Positions 1 through 8,644 of a stretch of DNA of 64,000 nucleotides are shown one piece after another (positions within the stretch are counted from its first letter, which is position 1; every line of letters starts with the position of its first letter). A program made the translations under genes and the position numbers. The notes beneath the pieces are model-generated. The model worked only from the letters and a program-made list of their open reading frames with translations. It ran no database searches and had not been told where the DNA came from. The stretch is from Bog-793 sp963761425 (lineage in GTDB: Bacteria > Actinomycetota > Acidimicrobiia > Acidimicrobiales > Bog-793), in assembly GCA_963761425.1 (NCBI GenBank), contig CAVXGQ010000004.1, positions 535,730 to 599,729 of the forward strand. The letters run 5' to 3'.

Positions 1-162
1 GAGCGAGCGCGAGGGAAAAGGAGATGGTCATCCCGGTCGTGCCGGTGACCACATCCCGGCGCGTCGGGTTCGATCGCGTGTACCGTTCGCTCACACCCTG
101 TGCAAGGAGTGCCCGGGGATCGTCATCTCCGGAGATCGTCATCTGATGAACAAGGGGGCTCG

Positions 163-606
163 ATGGCCGAAGTCAAGTTTGATGCCGCTCGATGGTCCAG
201 GAACGACCGCATCGTGGGGGTCGCGACCTTGGTGCTGTTCATTTCGCTGTTCTTGGACTGGTTTGGCTGGACCTTTGCCGGGTTCGGCTACAGCTGGGAC
301 GGACTGACGGCACACGGGTACCTCTACATCGTCCTGATTCTCTGCCTTGCCCTCCTCATCTATCTGGTCATTCGAGCGAGCTACGAGGAGATGCCGTTCA
401 AGTTGCCATTCGCCCACGACTCGCTTCTGTTCGTCGGGACGGCGATCAACTTTGTCCTCGTTCTGATTGCGTTTCTCGACAAGCCGGGCTACTCGGGACT
501 TGGGTGGCGTTACGGGGCCTTCATCGCCCTCGTCGCCGCGATTGTGGCGGTCGCCCCCTTTGTGGCCCCCTTCGTCAAGCAGCTCCAGGGCTCGAAGTCC
601 TCGTAG
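163..606 (+). CDS. Small polytopic membrane protein, function unknown
   Basis: A 147-residue protein with four predicted hydrophobic helices, at about residues 15-35, 50-70, 85-105 and 120-140. They are separated by short polar loops, and the C-terminus is short and lysine-rich. I chose the ATG at 163 because a purine-rich stretch (AAGGGGG) lies about 6 bases upstream; an in-frame start at 100 would add a 21-residue tail that does not look like a signal sequence. No catalytic motif is visible and I do not recognise the family. A strong hairpin follows about 50 bases after the stop, so it is probably a single-gene transcript. Confidence 0.75.
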   Translation: MAEVKFDAARWSRNDRIVGVATLVLFISLFLDWFGWTFAGFGYSWDGLTAHGYLYIVLILCLALLIYLVIRASYEEMPFKLPFAHDSLLFVGTAINFVLVLIAFLDKPGYSGLGWRYGAFIALVAAIVAVAPFVAPFVKQLQGSKSS

Positions 607-991
607 CAAGCAGTCGGCGCCCAGTGCGTCGCCAGTCCATCGAACTTTGAATAGGGCCAGAGGAGTAGGCGCGCCCAGGCGTCTGCTCCTCTGGCCGAAC
701 GACACTCGGCCAGCCGACGTCCACCTCGAACTACGGCTCGGCTACGTACCACGGCTTACCCCGCGCCCCGCGCCGAGTTGGCGAAGGCGTTCTGGGGCGG
801 GTCGGTGGAGCTGGCCCGAGGGAAGGCCCGACGCGCGATCGCGCCGTTCCGCGAACCCCCGAGGCGACGCTGGGGCCGATGCCATTCTGAGAAGTCGCCC
901 GGCAACCGATCCTCGGGAACGTCGCCGCCGGGTCAGCCGGCCTGTCGGGCCGCACCAGCACGTCCCTCGGTCCTGCGATGCGGTGGGCAGT
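607..991. other. Intergenic region without a recognisable gene
   Basis: The region lies between two convergent genes. Apart from the hairpin at 657-694 I see no convincing gene or RNA. Open frames here lack ribosome-binding sites and family resemblance. Confidence 0.5.
657..694 (+). terminator. 16-bp hairpin downstream of the membrane protein gene
   Basis: The arms at 657-672 and 679-694 pair over 16 positions, including two G-U wobbles, around a six-base loop. No T-tract follows, so it would be a non-canonical terminator. It could instead be a structured RNA or a bidirectional signal, because the EamA gene converges from the other side. Confidence 0.5.
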
Positions 992-2065
992 TCATCGCGG
1001 GTCGCGAGCGCCTCGGGAACGGTGCAGGTCGTCGCAGGCGGCCTCGTCGATCCGTGTCAGCTCGCTGGTCGCGCTGGTGGGCAACGGCAGGGGGATGGCC
1101 GCCGGGTCAGGCGGGGGCTCGTCGGACGACACCGGGATGGATTGGCCCCGACGGCTCCCCGCCTCGGAGCGAGCGCGGGTGAATCCACCCTGGGAGATAG
1201 CCACACCGAGGAGCACGACGATCGCGCCGACGGGCTCGTTCCAGACGAGCACCTCGCCGAGCACGGTGATTCCCAGCACGGTAGAGAAGATGGTGATGAG
1301 GTAGGTGACGAGCGAAGCGTTCGTGGCGCCCGCCTCGCGAATGATCGAGTAGTTGATGACGTAGGCCACCCCGGTCCCGAAGGCGCCGAGGGCCAGGACG
1401 CTCAGGACGCTCACCGTGCTGACGTGTAGGGGCACCTTCGCAAGCCACGGGGCGACGAGGGCCATCTCGACGGTTGCCGCGATGAGCTGGCCTGCCGCCA
1501 GCCCCGTCGGCGAGGCGGACGATCGGGTGATGAACCTCCGCGCATAGGGCATTCCGAGTCCGTAGCAGGCGGAGGCGCTCAGACACGCCAGGTCGCCGGA
1601 CAGGTGACCCCCCGAGAGCCCGCTCCAGGCGCCGAGGACGATGACGACCCCGACAAAACCGACGAACAGGCCAGTCACCTTGGCCCAGGTCGCCTTCTCG
1701 AAAGAAAGCATCACGAGAGATACGGGGAAGACGAACAGCGGTGTCGTCGCGTTCCAGATGCCTGCGGCGAGGGAGGGAATCCGCACCTCGCCCCAGGCGA
1801 TCAGGGTGAACGGCACGGCGTTCAAGAGCAATCCGGCTACCGCCAGGTGTCCCCACAGGCGCAGCCCCCGCGGCAATGGATGTCGGGACACCACCAGGAG
1901 GCCGACGAGGATGAGCGCGCCGATCGCGATCCGGACCGACGCGACATCGAAGGGAGCGAAAGAGCGGTCGCCGACCTTGATGAAAAGAAAGCTTGTGCCC
2001 CAGATCGCGCTGAGAAGGACCGCTCGCGCCTGCCATGACCACCGGATGGACCGGAGAGAACCCAC
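992..2065 (-). CDS. EamA/DMT-superfamily transporter
   Basis: A 357-residue member of the drug/metabolite transporter superfamily with two EamA repeats and about ten membrane helices. The first repeat opens with the typical SAIWGTSFLFIKVG motif, and the second covers about residues 155-290. These proteins usually export metabolites or amino acids, but the substrate cannot be told from sequence. After the last helix there is a soluble, proline-rich tail of about 55 residues that is not part of the core fold. The GTG start is supported by a GGAGG motif 6 bases upstream. It is divergent from the PPOX gene at 2425. Confidence 0.88.
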   Translation of the reverse strand: MGSLRSIRWSWQARAVLLSAIWGTSFLFIKVGDRSFAPFDVASVRIAIGALILVGLLVVSRHPLPRGLRLWGHLAVAGLLLNAVPFTLIAWGEVRIPSLAAGIWNATTPLFVFPVSLVMLSFEKATWAKVTGLFVGFVGVVIVLGAWSGLSGGHLSGDLACLSASACYGLGMPYARRFITRSSASPTGLAAGQLIAATVEMALVAPWLAKVPLHVSTVSVLSVLALGAFGTGVAYVINYSIIREAGATNASLVTYLITIFSTVLGITVLGEVLVWNEPVGAIVVLLGVAISQGGFTRARSEAGSRRGQSIPVSSDEPPPDPAAIPLPLPTSATSELTRIDEAACDDLHRSRGARDPR

Positions 2066-2424
2066 CTCACGCCTCCGGCGGGTGGTGGGCGCGCCCGTCT
2101 CTTCGTGGTACCGCGGGCGCCAAGGCCTTCCCCGTCATGCGAACACCGTCCAAGAACCGCTGCGATCCCGGCGGATCCCGGCTGCGAGGCGTCACGACAG
2201 ACGGCTGTGGCGAACGCGGAACCTCGCCACCAGGACCTGGTCTGATCCTACGGGATCCGCCGAGAAGTCCAGGTGGCCCGACCCCGCTCCGTGTCGGGGT
2301 CGAGGCGGGTGTATCGGTCCCTCTGGACGGTTTCCACGGGTTCGTCCAACATGGGACCAGGCGAAGATGTGCGTCCCGGCGACTGACGCTGGAATTTCTA
2401 TCGCCGGATTGCGAGGAGACGAGG
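2066..2424. other. Divergent intergenic region with a short hairpin and a tandem 10-mer
   Basis: It separates the EamA gene from the PPOX gene. It contains an 8-bp perfect hairpin (CGACCCCG/CGGGGTCG, 2279-2302) and a tandem repeat GATCCCGGC(G/T) near 2164-2183. No gene is evident. Confidence 0.4.
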
Positions 2425-2808
2425 ATGATCGATGCCACCGTGAAGGCCCTTGCCCAGGGGAAGAACTTCGCCGCCATGACAACGATGTTGCCGAGCGGTC
2501 GGCCGATGACCCACGTCATGTGGGTCGATGCGGATGACGACTACGTGCTCATCAACACCGAGGTGCACCGTACCAAGTTCAAGAACGTGGAGCGGAACCC
2601 GGTTGCCACCGTGACGGTGATCGACGCGTCCAACCCTTACCACTACGCGGAGATTCGAGGCCGGGTCGTGGAGCGGATCCGGGGCCCCGAGGCCCGGGCC
2701 CACATCGACCGGCTCGCGCGCAAGTACACGGGCGCGCCTTACGCCAACAAGATCGAGAGCGAGCGCGTGATTCTGAAGATCGCTCCGGATCGCCAGGTCG
2801 TCCGCTAG
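2425..2808 (+). CDS. PPOX-fold (pyridoxamine 5'-phosphate oxidase-like) protein
   Basis: A 127-residue single-domain split-barrel protein. Recognisable parts are the early AAMTTMLPSGRPMTHVMWVD strands, the YVLINTEVHRTKFKNV segment that contributes to phosphate/cofactor binding, and the HYAEIRGRVVER strand. In actinobacteria this small class commonly binds F420, FMN or heme; the sequence does not decide which. The ATG at 2425 is preceded by GAGGAGACGAGG. Its neighbour at 3182 is a second member of the superfamily, but the two are too diverged to be a recent duplication. Confidence 0.85.
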   Translation: MIDATVKALAQGKNFAAMTTMLPSGRPMTHVMWVDADDDYVLINTEVHRTKFKNVERNPVATVTVIDASNPYHYAEIRGRVVERIRGPEARAHIDRLARKYTGAPYANKIESERVILKIAPDRQVVR

Positions 2809-3181
2809 CGAATCTGGCGACCCGCCTGCGGTGGCGGGACGCGGCTCCGGCGGGCGATCCCACGCCATGAATCGGACGAACGGTGGTCGGCTAGGGGAAC
2901 GGCGGAGCCGGACTCCCGAGGCCGACCGCCCGACGGTCGGAGCGCGCCGGGTGAGAGAAACCGATGGGGCCCCGGGTCAAAGATACGGCCTTCCCACGGG
3001 AAACCCGCGAACCGGCGGTTGGTGGCCGCAGAACCTGCGTGTTCGCTCTTCGGGGCCAGGACCGGCGCCCGGTAATCGATCCGGCCGTGGCAGGCGGCTC
3101 GCCAAACGTCAGATGTGTCTCGCCGGTGACAACGGACGTCAGTCTCGCCGTCCGGATCCGTCCGGTCGATACGCTCGACCT
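2809..3181. other. Intergenic region upstream of the second PPOX gene
   Basis: No gene is supported here. The only signal I can identify is the -10-like hexamer just before the next start codon. Confidence 0.4.
3170..3175 (+). promoter_or_regulatory. -10 element of a likely leaderless promoter
   Basis: TACGCT (pattern TANNNT) lies exactly six bases before the ATG at 3182, and there is no Shine-Dalgarno sequence. That is the spacing expected when transcription starts at the A of the ATG. No good -35 is visible. Confidence 0.45.
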
Positions 3182-3592
3182 ATGGACATCCTCGAGGCAA
3201 CGCAGTTCATCGCCGAGAACCACCGCGCGGTGTTCGCGACCACCGGGTCGGACGGAAAGATCCAGCTCTCGCCGGTCACCGCCGGCGTCGATGACGATGG
3301 GCACGTGGTCGTCAGCTCACGCGAGACGGCGATGAAGACGGTCAACGTCAAACGAACGCCGTACGCGTCGCTGTGCGTCTTCACCGAGCAGTTCTTCGGT
3401 CGATGGGTGCAGGTCGAAGGTGAGATCGAGGTGGTGACGCTGCCGGAAGCAATGGATGGTCTTATCGCCTACTACCGGACGATCTCGGGCGAGCATCCGG
3501 ACTGGGATGAGTATCGGGCGGCGATGGAAAAGGACCGCCGCGTGCTCCTCCGGATGACGGTACGACGCGCCGGACCGAACCGATCGGGCTGA
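3182..3592 (+). CDS. PPOX-class protein, probably F420-dependent
   Basis: A 136-residue split-barrel flavin/F420-binding protein resembling the Rv1155-type actinobacterial group. Visible motifs are the AVFATTGSDGKIQLSPV N-terminal strands, VVVSSRETAMKTVNVKR for cofactor phosphate binding, and the WVQVEGEIEVV strand. The C-terminal helix (DEYRAAMEKDRRVLLRM) matches that group. A redox role with F420 is inferred from family membership. The start was chosen by homology and by the promoter spacing. Confidence 0.85.
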   Translation: MDILEATQFIAENHRAVFATTGSDGKIQLSPVTAGVDDDGHVVVSSRETAMKTVNVKRTPYASLCVFTEQFFGRWVQVEGEIEVVTLPEAMDGLIAYYRTISGEHPDWDEYRAAMEKDRRVLLRMTVRRAGPNRSG

Positions 3593-3650
3593 CGCGGGTC
3601 GCAAAGCAGTCCTAGCGTCCGAGGTGGGAAGGCAAGGAAAGGAAGAGGTG

Positions 3651-4658
3651 ATGTCGGAGCTATCGACGCGAGGGTTGGGCGAGACGGGTATGGAGATCAC
3701 CCGGGTTGGCTTCGGGTCGTGGGCCGCGGGCGGGGGAGGGTGGAGGTTCGGCTGGGGCCCGCAGGACGACGCGGCCTCGATCGCCGCGATCCGCCACACG
3801 GTCGAGCTCGGCGTCAACTGGATTGACACGGCCGCCGCCTACGGCCTCGGCCACAGCGAGGAGGTCGTCGCCGCGGCACTGGAAGGTTTCGCGCCCGCCG
3901 ACCGCCCTTTCGTGTTCACCAAGGGCGGCACCATCCCGGACCCGAACGACCCGATGGCCACACCGGGTCATGTCGGCGAACCGTCGAGCCTGCGGCGCGA
4001 GGTGGAAGCCAGCCTGCGCAGGCTGCGGGTCGAGCGCATCGACCTGTACCAGATGCACTGGCCGGCGGAGGACGGAACCCCGCTCCAGGCCTACTGGGAG
4101 GTCTTCTTAGAGCTGCGCGAAAAGGACCTGATCGCCGCGGCGGGACTTTCGAACCACGGGGTCGCGCTGCTCGAGGCCGCCGAAGCCCTCGGCCACGTCG
4201 ACTCGGTCCAGCCGCCCTATTCGCTCCTCAAACGGGGTGCCGGAGCCGACGTCATCCCCTGGTGCGCCGCCCACCGGACCGGCGTGATCGTGTACAGCCC
4301 GATGCAGTCGGGGCTGCTCTCCGGGACGTTCAGCGAGGCCCGTGCCGCGGCGCTCGCCCCGGACGACTGGCGGCTGAAGAGCCCGGACTTCTCCGGTGTG
4401 GAGCTGGAAAAGAACCTCGCGCTGGCCGATGCCCTGCGTCCGGTCGCAGACCGGCTCCGCACCTCGGTCGGCGCCGTTGCCATCGCCTGGACCCTCGCCA
4501 CGCCGGGGGTGTCGGGCGCGATCGTCGGGGCGCGTAGCCCAGCGCAGGTTGACGGGTGGTTCGCCGCGGCCAGCCTCACGCTCGGCCCCGAGGACCTCGC
4601 CGAGATCACCGCGGCAGTGGAGCGGACCGGCGCGGGCGAGGGCCCGACCGGCCCGTAG
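3651..4658 (+). CDS. Aldo/keto reductase
   Basis: A 335-residue NAD(P)H-dependent oxidoreductase of the aldo/keto reductase superfamily (TIM barrel). The catalytic tetrad region is visible: Asp in NWIDTAAAYG, Tyr in the same segment, Lys in VFTKGG, and His in YQMHWP. The C-terminal cofactor loop is SGAIVGARSPAQ. It reduces aldehydes or ketones, but the substrate is unknown. The ATG at 3651 follows GGAAAGGAAGAGG. A TAGCGT hexamer at 3613-3618 could be its -10. One rare TTA codon occurs near residue 153. The 3' end overlaps the convergent peptidase gene by 53 bases. Confidence 0.9.
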   Translation: MSELSTRGLGETGMEITRVGFGSWAAGGGGWRFGWGPQDDAASIAAIRHTVELGVNWIDTAAAYGLGHSEEVVAAALEGFAPADRPFVFTKGGTIPDPNDPMATPGHVGEPSSLRREVEASLRRLRVERIDLYQMHWPAEDGTPLQAYWEVFLELREKDLIAAAGLSNHGVALLEAAEALGHVDSVQPPYSLLKRGAGADVIPWCAAHRTGVIVYSPMQSGLLSGTFSEARAAALAPDDWRLKSPDFSGVELEKNLALADALRPVADRLRTSVGAVAIAWTLATPGVSGAIVGARSPAQVDGWFAAASLTLGPEDLAEITAAVERTGAGEGPTGP

Positions 4659-6129
4659 CCTCACTCGCCGGTCCGAGGTGCACCGGCGCCGGGCCGGCGG
4701 CGACGCTGGTCGCGGCGAGGGCGGCCAGGAGGTAGGCGACGCACGAGGTGGCCGCCTTGACCGCGGGGAGGTGGAGGCACTCGTCGGGTCCGTGGGCGTT
4801 CGATCCCGGGCCGAGCACCCCCGTGGTGACGAACTGGGCCGCCGGGCACCGGCGCGCGAGCGACGTCACGAAGGGGATCGATCCGCCGATTCCGAACGCG
4901 CGCGGCGGCTCGCCAAAGTAACGGACCGAGGCGTCGGTCACCGCCCCGTCGAGCCAGGGGTCGAGCTCCGGCGCCACCCAGCCGGCGGAGGTCTGGTCGA
5001 TCCGGAGCGAGACGGTGGCGCCCGAGGGGGGATCGTCGGTCAGCGCGGCGCGCAGCGCCTCCGTCACCGCCACGGCATCGGCCGTCGGCGGGGTCCGCAG
5101 CGAGATCTTCAGCGTGGTCGAAGGACGGAGCACGTTGCCGGCAGCGTCGATCGGCGGCAGGCCCTCGGCGCCGGTGACCTCGAGCGCGGCCCGCCACAGG
5201 AGGCGCACCAGGCGCGAGCTCGCCTCCCCGCCTTCGAGCTCGACCCCGGCAAGGACGGGGAAATGCCCCGCCGCGTCGTCCCCGAACTCCGCGGCGACCT
5301 CTTCGATCTCCCGCAACCGACCGGCGGGGATCTCGAGGTCGCAACCGGGCAGGAGCACGTCGCCGGTGGAGGCGTCCTCGATCCGGTCGAGCAGCTGGCG
5401 CAGGACGCGGAACGACGATGGCACGATGCCGCCGGCCATTCCACTGTGGACGCCCTCGGTCATCACGTCGGCCCGCAGCGCCGCGTTGATCACACCGCGC
5501 AGCGACGTCGTGATCCAGAGCCGGTCGTAGCTCGCGCAGCCCGAGTCGAGGCTGACGACCAGCGCCAACGAACTGATCCGTTCGCCGAGGGCGTCGAGGT
5601 AGGCGTCGAGGTCCGAGCTGCCGCTCTCCTCGCTCGCCTCGATGAGAACGAGGACCCGTCCGTGCGGCGCGCCCACCGTCTCGAGGGCCTCGAGAGCGCC
5701 GAGCGCCGCGAACATCGCGTAACCGTCGTCGGCGGTTCCCCGGCCGTACAGGCAGTCGTCGACGCGCACGGCGTGGAATGGGCCGAGTCCTTCCCGCCAA
5801 TCGCCGAGCGGTGGCTGCTTGTCGAGGTGGCCATAGACGAGGGCGGTCGGCGCCTGGGAATCCGCGGTCGGACCCACCTCAACGAGCACGCACGGCGTGC
5901 GGCCGGGGAGCTTCACGACCTCGGCCGTGCAGCTAGCGAGCGCCCGTCGCGCCGCCCACGCCCTGAAGAACTCCGCGGCTCGGTCGATCGCCCCGTTGGC
6001 TGCCCAGTCCGGGTCGAACTCCGGCGACAAACAGGGGATCCCCACGTACTCGGAGAGCGAGGCGATGGCGTCGTCCTCCCAGTGCCGCTCGACGAGCGGC
6101 ACGATTCTCGACAGATCTGAAGTGTTCAA
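4606..6129 (-). CDS. M20-family metallopeptidase / dipeptidase
   Basis: A 507-residue zinc peptidase of the M20/M28 clan. Metal-binding and catalytic motifs appear in order: the His in VYGHLDKQP, Asp in GRGTADDGY, the Glu-Glu pair in EASEESGSSD, a second Asp in VVSLDSGC, and His in GSNAHGPDE near the C-terminus. The lid domain lies between them. It most resembles cytosolic di/tripeptidases. No ATG or GTG fits the N-terminus; the TTG at 6129 follows GGAAAGG by nine bases and gives the expected N-terminal helix. It is divergent from glmU and overlaps the aldo/keto reductase end. Confidence 0.88.
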   Translation of the reverse strand: MNTSDLSRIVPLVERHWEDDAIASLSEYVGIPCLSPEFDPDWAANGAIDRAAEFFRAWAARRALASCTAEVVKLPGRTPCVLVEVGPTADSQAPTALVYGHLDKQPPLGDWREGLGPFHAVRVDDCLYGRGTADDGYAMFAALGALEALETVGAPHGRVLVLIEASEESGSSDLDAYLDALGERISSLALVVSLDSGCASYDRLWITTSLRGVINAALRADVMTEGVHSGMAGGIVPSSFRVLRQLLDRIEDASTGDVLLPGCDLEIPAGRLREIEEVAAEFGDDAAGHFPVLAGVELEGGEASSRLVRLLWRAALEVTGAEGLPPIDAAGNVLRPSTTLKISLRTPPTADAVAVTEALRAALTDDPPSGATVSLRIDQTSAGWVAPELDPWLDGAVTDASVRYFGEPPRAFGIGGSIPFVTSLARRCPAAQFVTTGVLGPGSNAHGPDECLHLPAVKAATSCVAYLLAALAATSVAAGPAPVHLGPASEATGRSGPRPRRSAPLPR

Positions 6130-6329
6130 TGGAGTGCACCTTTCCGGGCGGGGGACGGTTGGTGGCGCCGGTCGCGGTCGTCCTGCCTCGATGCTGCCAG
6201 GGCCCGAGGGCCGCCGGTCACCCGCCGGACCCCGGGGCGCCCCGGCCCAGGGTTCGGCTTCGAGGATCGTGCTATCACGACGCCAGTTGTAGCGCAGCAC
6301 GGCTCTGGTCCTTCGGCGAGAATGGGCCC

Positions 6330-7439
6330 ATGGCGCGTCGCCCGCTCTCCGCGATCGTCCTCGCCGCCGGCGAGGGGACTCGGATGCGTTCGGCGACACC
6401 GAAACCCCTCCACCCGCTGTGTGGCCGCCCGATGGTGCTGCACGTGCTCGACGCCCTGGCTGGGTTGCCGATTGAACGAGTCGTTGTGGTCGTCGGCTAT
6501 GGGTCCGTCGAGGTCGTCAAGGCCGTCCAGGCCGGGGCGCCCTCGGAGCTGCGGATCGAATTCGTGGAGCAATCCCGGCCTTTGGGGACCGGCGACGCCG
6601 CCGCGGTCGCGCTCACCGGCTTCGAAGCCGGTGCTGACCTGAGGGACGGCGACCTGGTGATCCTGCCGGGGGACACCCCGCTGCTGCGCCCGGCGACCCT
6701 GGCGGAACTGGTGCGCACCCATCGGCAACTCGGCGCCGCGGCGACCTTGCTCACGGCCCGGATCGCCGATCCGACCGGCTACGGCCGCGTCGTCCGTTCC
6801 AAAAGCGGGAACGTCGCACGCATCGTCGAGCACGCCGACGCGGACGAAGGAGAACTCGCCATCGACGAGGTCGCAACTTCGATCTACTGCTTCCGACACG
6901 GCGTGCTGGCGCCGACGCTGCGCCGCCTGTCGCCCGCCAACGCCCAGGGCGAGTACTACCTCAGCGACACGATCGCCGTTCTCGACGCGGCGGGCTACCG
7001 GGTCGCAACCGTGGTGGCCCAGTATCCCGCCGAGGCGGCGGGTGTCAACGACCGGTTGCAACTCGCCGAGGCGGAGGCGGTTCTGCGGCGGCGCCTGAAC
7101 GAGCGGTGGATGCGACGGGGTGTGACGATGATCGACCCTGGCCACACCTACCTCGATGCGGGGGTGGAACTGGCCGCGGAGGTCGTCCTGGCGCCCGGAG
7201 TCATCCTCGAGGGCAGGACCGTGGTAGCCGAGGCGGCCGTTATCGGACCGGGCTGCCACTTGGTCGACTGCGTGGTCGGGCCCGCCGCCAAGATCGTCCA
7301 GACCGTGGCGCGCAACGCCACCGTCGGCGCGGGCGCGGTCGTCGGCCCCTTCGTATTCCTCGACGAGGGAAGCCAGGTCGCGGCCCATACGACGACGGGT
7401 CCCTATTTCATGATCGAATTTGACGACGAACGCGAGTGA
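6330..7439 (+). CDS. glmU: UDP-GlcNAc pyrophosphorylase, GlmU-like, lacking the acetyltransferase half
   Basis: A 369-residue protein. The N-terminal uridylyltransferase domain (about 1-225) is complete: LAAGEGTRM signature, KPLHPLCGRP, QSRPLGTGDA, and the LPGDTPLL metal-site Asp. A short left-handed beta-helix follows (about 260-355). The chain ends at VGPFVFLDEG...GPYF, where typical bifunctional GlmU proteins of about 450-490 residues continue into the acetyl-CoA-binding repeats with the catalytic His. It should therefore make UDP-GlcNAc from GlcNAc-1-P but not acetylate GlcN-1-P. Prs begins 21 bases later, so no missing coding sequence is hidden. A GAGAAT hexamer six bases before the ATG suggests a leaderless transcript. 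Confidence 0.88.
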   Translation: MARRPLSAIVLAAGEGTRMRSATPKPLHPLCGRPMVLHVLDALAGLPIERVVVVVGYGSVEVVKAVQAGAPSELRIEFVEQSRPLGTGDAAAVALTGFEAGADLRDGDLVILPGDTPLLRPATLAELVRTHRQLGAAATLLTARIADPTGYGRVVRSKSGNVARIVEHADADEGELAIDEVATSIYCFRHGVLAPTLRRLSPANAQGEYYLSDTIAVLDAAGYRVATVVAQYPAEAAGVNDRLQLAEAEAVLRRRLNERWMRRGVTMIDPGHTYLDAGVELAAEVVLAPGVILEGRTVVAEAAVIGPGCHLVDCVVGPAAKIVQTVARNATVGAGAVVGPFVFLDEGSQVAAHTTTGPYFMIEFDDERE

Positions 7440-7460
7440 GGATCGAGAAAGGGGCAGGTG

Positions 7461-8432
7461 ATGGAGCTCGTGCCGCGACGGCGCCTCGAGTTGTTCAGCG
7501 GGAGATCGCACCCGGAGCTCGCGCGGGAGATAGCCGACAACCTCGGGATCGCGCTCGGTGAGGCGAACCTGCGCGATTTTGCCGATGGACAGATCCACTG
7601 CCGTTATGACGCCTCGATCCGCGGTTCGGATGTCTTCATCATCCAGACCCACAGCCATCCGGTGAACGACTCGATCATGGAGCAGTTGATCATGATCGAC
7701 GCCGCCAAACGCGCCTCGGCCCACCGGATCACCGCGGTCTGCCCGTACTACGGCTACTCTCGCCAGGACCGGAAGTCGATCGGCCGCGAACCGATCACGG
7801 CGAAGCTCATCGCGGATCTGATCTCTGCGGCGGGGGCGGATCGTGTGGTCAGCGTTGACCTGCACTCGGGCCAGATCCAGGGATTCTTCAACTTCCCCGT
7901 CGACCACCTCACCGCACTGCCGGTGCTCTGCGACTACCTCGCCGAGCGCGATCCTCACGATCTCGTCGTCGTGTCGCCCGATGCCGGTCGGGTGAAGGTC
8001 GCCGAGCGGTTCAGCCAGCAACTCGGCACCGACCTCGCCTTCGTGCACAAACGGCGCCTGACGAGCACGGCGAACAGCGTCGAGGCCCGTGAGGTGATCG
8101 GTGTCGTGAAGGATCGCCGTTGCGTGATCATCGACGACCTCATCGACACCGGGGGGACGGTCATCGCCGCCGCCGAACGCCTGAGGAACGCCGGAGCGAC
8201 CGACGTGTGGGCGATGGCGACGCACGCCGTGCTCTCGGATCCTGCGCTCGAGCGGTTGAAGGCGGACACGATCAGCCGGGTCATCGTGACCAACACGCTG
8301 CCGCTACCCAAGGAGCGGTTGATCGACAAGGTCGAGGTGCTCTCCGTGGCGCCGGTGATCGCGGCCGCCATCGACGCGGTGTTCGAGGACACCTCGGTCT
8401 CGGGCATCTTCGGGGGGAACAACCTGTCCTGA
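7461..8432 (+). CDS. prs: Ribose-phosphate pyrophosphokinase
   Basis: A 323-residue PRPP synthetase that makes 5-phosphoribosyl diphosphate from ribose-5-phosphate and ATP for nucleotide, His and Trp synthesis. The family landmarks are present: LFSGRSHPELA at the start, the flexible-loop YGYSRQDRKS, the metal-binding DLHSGQIQGFF, and the PRPP-binding VIIDDLIDTGGTV. Length is normal. I prefer ATG 7461 over the adjacent GTG 7458 because the AAAGGGG motif is better spaced. It follows glmU, the usual actinobacterial order. Confidence 0.96.
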   Translation: MELVPRRRLELFSGRSHPELAREIADNLGIALGEANLRDFADGQIHCRYDASIRGSDVFIIQTHSHPVNDSIMEQLIMIDAAKRASAHRITAVCPYYGYSRQDRKSIGREPITAKLIADLISAAGADRVVSVDLHSGQIQGFFNFPVDHLTALPVLCDYLAERDPHDLVVVSPDAGRVKVAERFSQQLGTDLAFVHKRRLTSTANSVEAREVIGVVKDRRCVIIDDLIDTGGTVIAAAERLRNAGATDVWAMATHAVLSDPALERLKADTISRVIVTNTLPLPKERLIDKVEVLSVAPVIAAAIDAVFEDTSVSGIFGGNNLS

Positions 8433-8437
8433 GAATC

Positions 8438-8483
8438 GCGCCCCGGTTGGCACCCTCCGCAACCGTCGGGCGTGCCGGGGCGC
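8438..8483 (+). terminator. GC-rich hairpin after prs
   Basis: A perfect nine-base stem (GCGCCCCGG with CCGGGGCGC) encloses a loop of about 28 bases that begins six bases after the prs stop. It has no T-tract. It may attenuate transcription between prs and rplY, which has its own promoter-like TAGACT at 8545-8550. Confidence 0.4.
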
Positions 8484-8644
8484 CGGGGTCTTGGTCCCCG
8501 TATTCGGGCGGCCTCCCCCGTCCCGCCCGGTGTGGCGGTTCGCCTAGACTTCCCGGTGCAAACAGCCGTGATGGCCCACCTTGGGTGGCCAAACGCGGAT
8601 GCCGCCGTGATCGAGTGGCCTATCGGCCCGAGGAGCGCGTCAAC

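Noticed and set aside
992..1429. Plus-strand frames overlapping the 3' end of the EamA gene
   Set aside because: Antisense shadows. The EamA frame has membrane-helix periodicity and a good ribosome-binding site.
6126..8225. A 699-codon minus-strand frame across glmU and prs
   Set aside because: Both plus-strand genes have complete enzyme signatures; the antisense frame has none.
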